IMG/VR virus record: IMGVR_UViG_3300000576_000022
Coordinates: 372-24,415 of that record
Origin: a virus
Direction: 5' to 3' (one strand)
Length of the DNA: 24,044 bases
In this document: piece after piece, positions 21,718 through 24,044 of the stretch
Position numbering within the stretch: the first letter of the stretch is position 1
How the letters are laid out: each line of letters begins with the position of its first letter
Made by a program: the position numbers and the translations under genes
Notes under the pieces: generated by a model
Seen by the model: the letters and a program-made list of their open reading frames with translations, nothing else
Databases searched by the model: none
Told to the model about the DNA's origin: nothing

Positions 21718-22011
21718 ATGAAAAAAACTATAAAAATAACCCCAAAACAGTTAAAAATGTTATCAGAACAAAAGAATGATAATTATGTTCAAATAAGACA
21801 ATTAGAGGTGATATGTAAATTAGCTGAAAAATTAAAATCTGATTTAGAAAATGGTAGTAAATTAGACGAAGAAATTAAAAGTAAGATAAATATTGCAGAT
21901 AGAGAAATAACTTCAGCATATAAAGCCCATATGTATGATTATGATAGTGAGGATATTAGTGGAAGTTCAAATAAGATTAGCTATGATGACTTAGTTATTG
22001 GTAAAAAATAA
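21718..22011 (+). CDS. Small helical protein with an N-terminal [IL]xE tag, unknown function
   Basis: 97 residues starting MKKTIKITPKQLKMLSEQKN. The first 17 residues match the recurrent basic amphipathic tag ending L-S-E-Q. Residues about 24-70 are a long charged helix (QLEVICKLAEKLKSDLENGS and EEIKSKINIADREITSAYKA), and the tail is acidic and polar (YDYDSEDISGSSNKISYDD). No known domain. It is divergent from the DUF192 gene with a minimal intergenic region. If the tag directs proteins into the prohead, this would be a small internal protein; that is inference. Confidence 0.72.
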   Translation: MKKTIKITPKQLKMLSEQKNDNYVQIRQLEVICKLAEKLKSDLENGSKLDEEIKSKINIADREITSAYKAHMYDYDSEDISGSSNKISYDDLVIGKK

Positions 22012-22037
22012 TTATATTAATAATTAGTTAAATTCTA

Positions 22038-22076
22038 AAAAAAGTTTTATATTTGCCTAAAATGTAAAACTTTTTT
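22038..22076 (+). promoter_or_regulatory. Promoter TATATTTG (22048-22055) embedded in a 12-bp inverted repeat
   Basis: AAAAAAGTTTTA (22038-22049) and TAAAACTTTTTT (22065-22076) are exact inverted repeats enclosing the host-type -7 element TATATTTG, which lies 26 nt before the ATG at 22082. The arrangement fits an operator over a promoter. The RNA of the right arm plus loop would not form the full hairpin if transcription starts inside. The left half is part of the 19-mer shared with the polymerase promoter. Confidence 0.6.
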
Positions 22077-22081
22077 ATTTT

Positions 22082-22393
22082 ATGGACTCTAACGAATTAT
22101 ACGAATATATTAAAAAATATTTTTTTTATAAAATAGAAAAAGATAGTATAATAATATTCGATATGTCTATTAACAATCATGACCCCATCTATTTAAATAG
22201 TATTAAAAATAGGGAGGTTAACATATGTGAAAAATCTATAAAACATATTCTTGGTTTCAGTATATTACACAAAAAAAACAAAAAACTATTAGATGATTTA
22301 AAAGAGAGTATTATTAACAAGGAATTGGTAGAATGTTACAGTTTCGCCATAAAAAATAAACTAAAGTTATTAGATTTTCAAAACTTTTTTTAA
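22082..22393 (+). CDS. Hypothetical small protein upstream of the A1-like gene
   Basis: 103 residues starting MDSNELYEYIKKYFFYKIEK. It is an alpha/beta-like soluble protein with a central SINNHDPIYLNSIKN and a basic C-terminal helix pair (KKNKKLLDDLKESIINKELV and CYSFAIKNKLKLLDF). No family is recognised, and there is no signal peptide or membrane segment. It is the first cistron after the host-type promoter and lies 3 nt before the metallophosphoesterase gene, so it is probably co-expressed early with it. Confidence 0.72.
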   Translation: MDSNELYEYIKKYFFYKIEKDSIIIFDMSINNHDPIYLNSIKNREVNICEKSIKHILGFSILHKKNKKLLDDLKESIINKELVECYSFAIKNKLKLLDFQNFF

Positions 22394-22396
22394 ACT

Positions 22397-24013
22397 ATGA
22401 GAAAAAAATATAAAGATTTAACAGAGGAAGATAAAGAATATTTATCACAAATGTATTATGAGGCACATATGTCACATAAAGAAAAGATGTCAATACTAAG
22501 GGTAAAATATGGTGTAACATCTAGAACTATTAGGAGATGGTGGAAAGAAAATTTAAACCTTACAGAAAAAAGTAGCAAATTACCAAAACAACTAATAGAT
22601 GCTGAAAATAATAAAATTGAAAAAGATGTAGATATTGTATTATGTACTTCAGCTCAGAATAAGACTAGCATATTATTAAACGGTTTAAAGAACATGGAAA
22701 AATATGCTGAATATCTAACTGAAAAAGGTTTTAAGACTCAAATAGTTGTCACACCGTCAAGGTATAGAAATCCTACATCTCTTATTGAAAGTGATAAACA
22801 TAAAACTGAACAGTGGTGGAGAGACGAAGTTGTGCCTTATTTACATTATGGTAAGATTATGTTTGGCGACACTTTAATTTCAGCCGATAGTAGAGTTAGA
22901 CCTACAGCAAAAGAACCTCTTACAGGTTACGAATTAATGGCTAAAAATAATCACTTAATAATACCACATAGTAAAATACATTTTAAAACATTGCCTAGGT
23001 TTAAAAATAAACCTTTAAGGTCTATGCTTACAACTGGATTTATAACACATAGGAATTATTCCGAATCTAAATCTGGTGACCAAGCACATGAAAACCATTC
23101 TTACGGTTTTATTGTCATAGAAAAGAAAACTGACGGAACTTGTCATATACCTAGAAACGTTAAAATGGATAACCATGGCAATTTTTATGATTTATGTTTT
23201 TCAGTAGTAGATGGAAAAGTTAATGTTGTGGATAATTCTAAAGCTTTAATTTGGGGAGATATACATTCTAGAGTCGTTGATAATGAAATTTTTGATAAAA
23301 CAATACGTCTTTCTAAACTTGTGAAACCAAATGAGCATATTTTACACGATGTTTTTGACGGTTCTACGGTAAACCCTCATGAAAGTAAAGATATGTACAT
23401 ACAAAGGCGTAAAATAAAAGAAAATAAACATTTGATAGATGAAGAAGTCCAAGAGTCGTTTGACGTAATAGAAAAGATAAAAGTAAACACACCTAATTCT
23501 AAAATCAATATTACACTAAGCAATCATGACGTATTTTTAGATAGACTAGTTAATGATGCGAATTGGAAAAGAGATTTACATAATTCACCTACTTATTTAA
23601 AATATGCTTACATACAACAAACTGTAGATTTGGAAAAGTATGGTAATATTTACGGATATTTATTGAGTAATAAATTCACAGACGGTAAGGTAAAATATTA
23701 TAAATACAACGAATCTTTAGATATTTCAGGTTATGAATGTGGGTCACATGGAGACTTTGGGGTTAATGGAAGTAGAGGTAATTATAAAACTTTTAGTAGA
23801 TTAAATACTAAAATGATACATGGTCATAGTCATAGTCCAGTAATACATAATGGTGTTACAGTAGTAGGGGTGACTTGTAAATTGCATCAATATTATAATA
23901 AAAGAGGTATGAGTTCTTGGGCTCACGCACATTCTATTATTCATAACAATAATAAAAATCAATTACTAGTTTTTGGAGATGATAAACAAATAAGTAGTTT
24001 AATAAGACTGTAG
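22397..24013 (+). CDS. T5 A1-like metallophosphoesterase with an N-terminal helix-turn-helix
   Basis: 538 residues. Residues about 5-55 form a resolvase/transposase-like helix-turn-helix (LSQMYYEAHMSHKEKMSILR, then KYGVTSRTIRRWWKEN). The middle region (SADSRVRPTAKEPLTGYELM and LTTGFITHRNYSESKSGDQA) has the pattern I associate with phage A1-type proteins. The C-terminal calcineurin-like phosphoesterase motifs are all present: GDIH (Asp288, His290), HDVFDG (Asp318, Asp321), SNHD (Asn376, His377) and HGHSHS (His477, His479), which together bind two metals. T5 A1 is needed for host DNA degradation and second-step DNA transfer. Expression from a host-type promoter fits an early takeover role here. 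The phosphoesterase fold is clear; the A1 assignment is moderately certain. Confidence 0.85.
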   Translation: MRKKYKDLTEEDKEYLSQMYYEAHMSHKEKMSILRVKYGVTSRTIRRWWKENLNLTEKSSKLPKQLIDAENNKIEKDVDIVLCTSAQNKTSILLNGLKNMEKYAEYLTEKGFKTQIVVTPSRYRNPTSLIESDKHKTEQWWRDEVVPYLHYGKIMFGDTLISADSRVRPTAKEPLTGYELMAKNNHLIIPHSKIHFKTLPRFKNKPLRSMLTTGFITHRNYSESKSGDQAHENHSYGFIVIEKKTDGTCHIPRNVKMDNHGNFYDLCFSVVDGKVNVVDNSKALIWGDIHSRVVDNEIFDKTIRLSKLVKPNEHILHDVFDGSTVNPHESKDMYIQRRKIKENKHLIDEEVQESFDVIEKIKVNTPNSKINITLSNHDVFLDRLVNDANWKRDLHNSPTYLKYAYIQQTVDLEKYGNIYGYLLSNKFTDGKVKYYKYNESLDISGYECGSHGDFGVNGSRGNYKTFSRLNTKMIHGHSHSPVIHNGVTVVGVTCKLHQYYNKRGMSSWAHAHSIIHNNNKNQLLVFGDDKQISSLIRL

Positions 24014-24044
24014 AAAAAAACCTCCAATTAAGGAGGTTTTTTTT
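24014..24044 (+). terminator. Intrinsic terminator after the A1-like gene
   Basis: CCTCC (24021-24025), loop AATTAA, GGAGG (24032-24036), with seven A before and at least eight T after, running to the window edge. It begins directly after the TAG. Confidence 0.9.

Noticed and set aside
1-24044. tRNA genes, integrase or attachment sites
   Set aside because: No cloverleaf-sized gap or recombinase-like protein was found; the intergenic regions are short and AT-rich.

Overview
The window looks like part of the genome of a large, strictly lytic-looking tailed phage (T4-like myovirus grade) infecting a Bacteroidetes host, most likely a flavobacterium. The DNA is very AT-rich and densely packed with genes on both strands. 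Recognisable genes include a gp17-like large terminase, a portal, a family B DNA polymerase, a T4-type lysozyme, an Amidase_2-type endolysin and a T5 A1-like metallophosphoesterase. The host assignment rests on TAnnTTTG-type promoter elements, A-rich leaders without Shine-Dalgarno boxes, and a signal peptide ending in FSQ. No integrase, tRNA, rRNA, CRISPR array or insertion sequence was seen.

Layout. (1) 1-5824, minus strand: virion assembly block. A four-gene operon (acidic repeat protein, then three unknown proteins) ends at a hairpin terminator. The large terminase and the portal follow, each behind its own AT-rich promoter-like motif. The portal runs off the left edge and is interrupted by an intein whose Hint domain is visible. 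(2) 6082-8678, plus strand: a ClpA/ClpC-type AAA+ unfoldase without the ClpN domain, then a small secreted protein. (3) 8707-15806, minus strand: a second structural/lysis block of eight genes (amidase, SAP-domain protein, small protein, hydrophobic membrane protein, three unknown or peptidoglycan-binding proteins, and a final monocistronic gene). (4) 15920-20479, plus strand: DNA polymerase, an LRR-like protein, thioredoxin and glutaredoxin. (5) 20484-24013, mixed strands: a 40-residue Cys/Lys-rich protein, lysozyme, a DUF192 protein, two small unknown proteins, and the A1-like protein with an N-terminal helix-turn-helix.

Expression logic. Four plus-strand units (unfoldase, secreted protein, polymerase, A1-like operon) carry the host-type element TATATTTG. 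Most minus-strand structural genes, plus the lysozyme, carry a related motif, TATATTTATAnnAAAA, very close to the start codon. This suggests an early/host class and a late/phage-directed class. Symmetric hairpins between convergent or divergent units insulate the blocks.

Most interesting points. The portal intein begins with a non-canonical residue. A recurrent short amphipathic N-terminus ending in [IL]-x-E occurs on otherwise unrelated proteins and resembles T4 capsid-targeting propeptides cut by prohead protease. The unfoldase has kept a ClpP-docking LGF loop.
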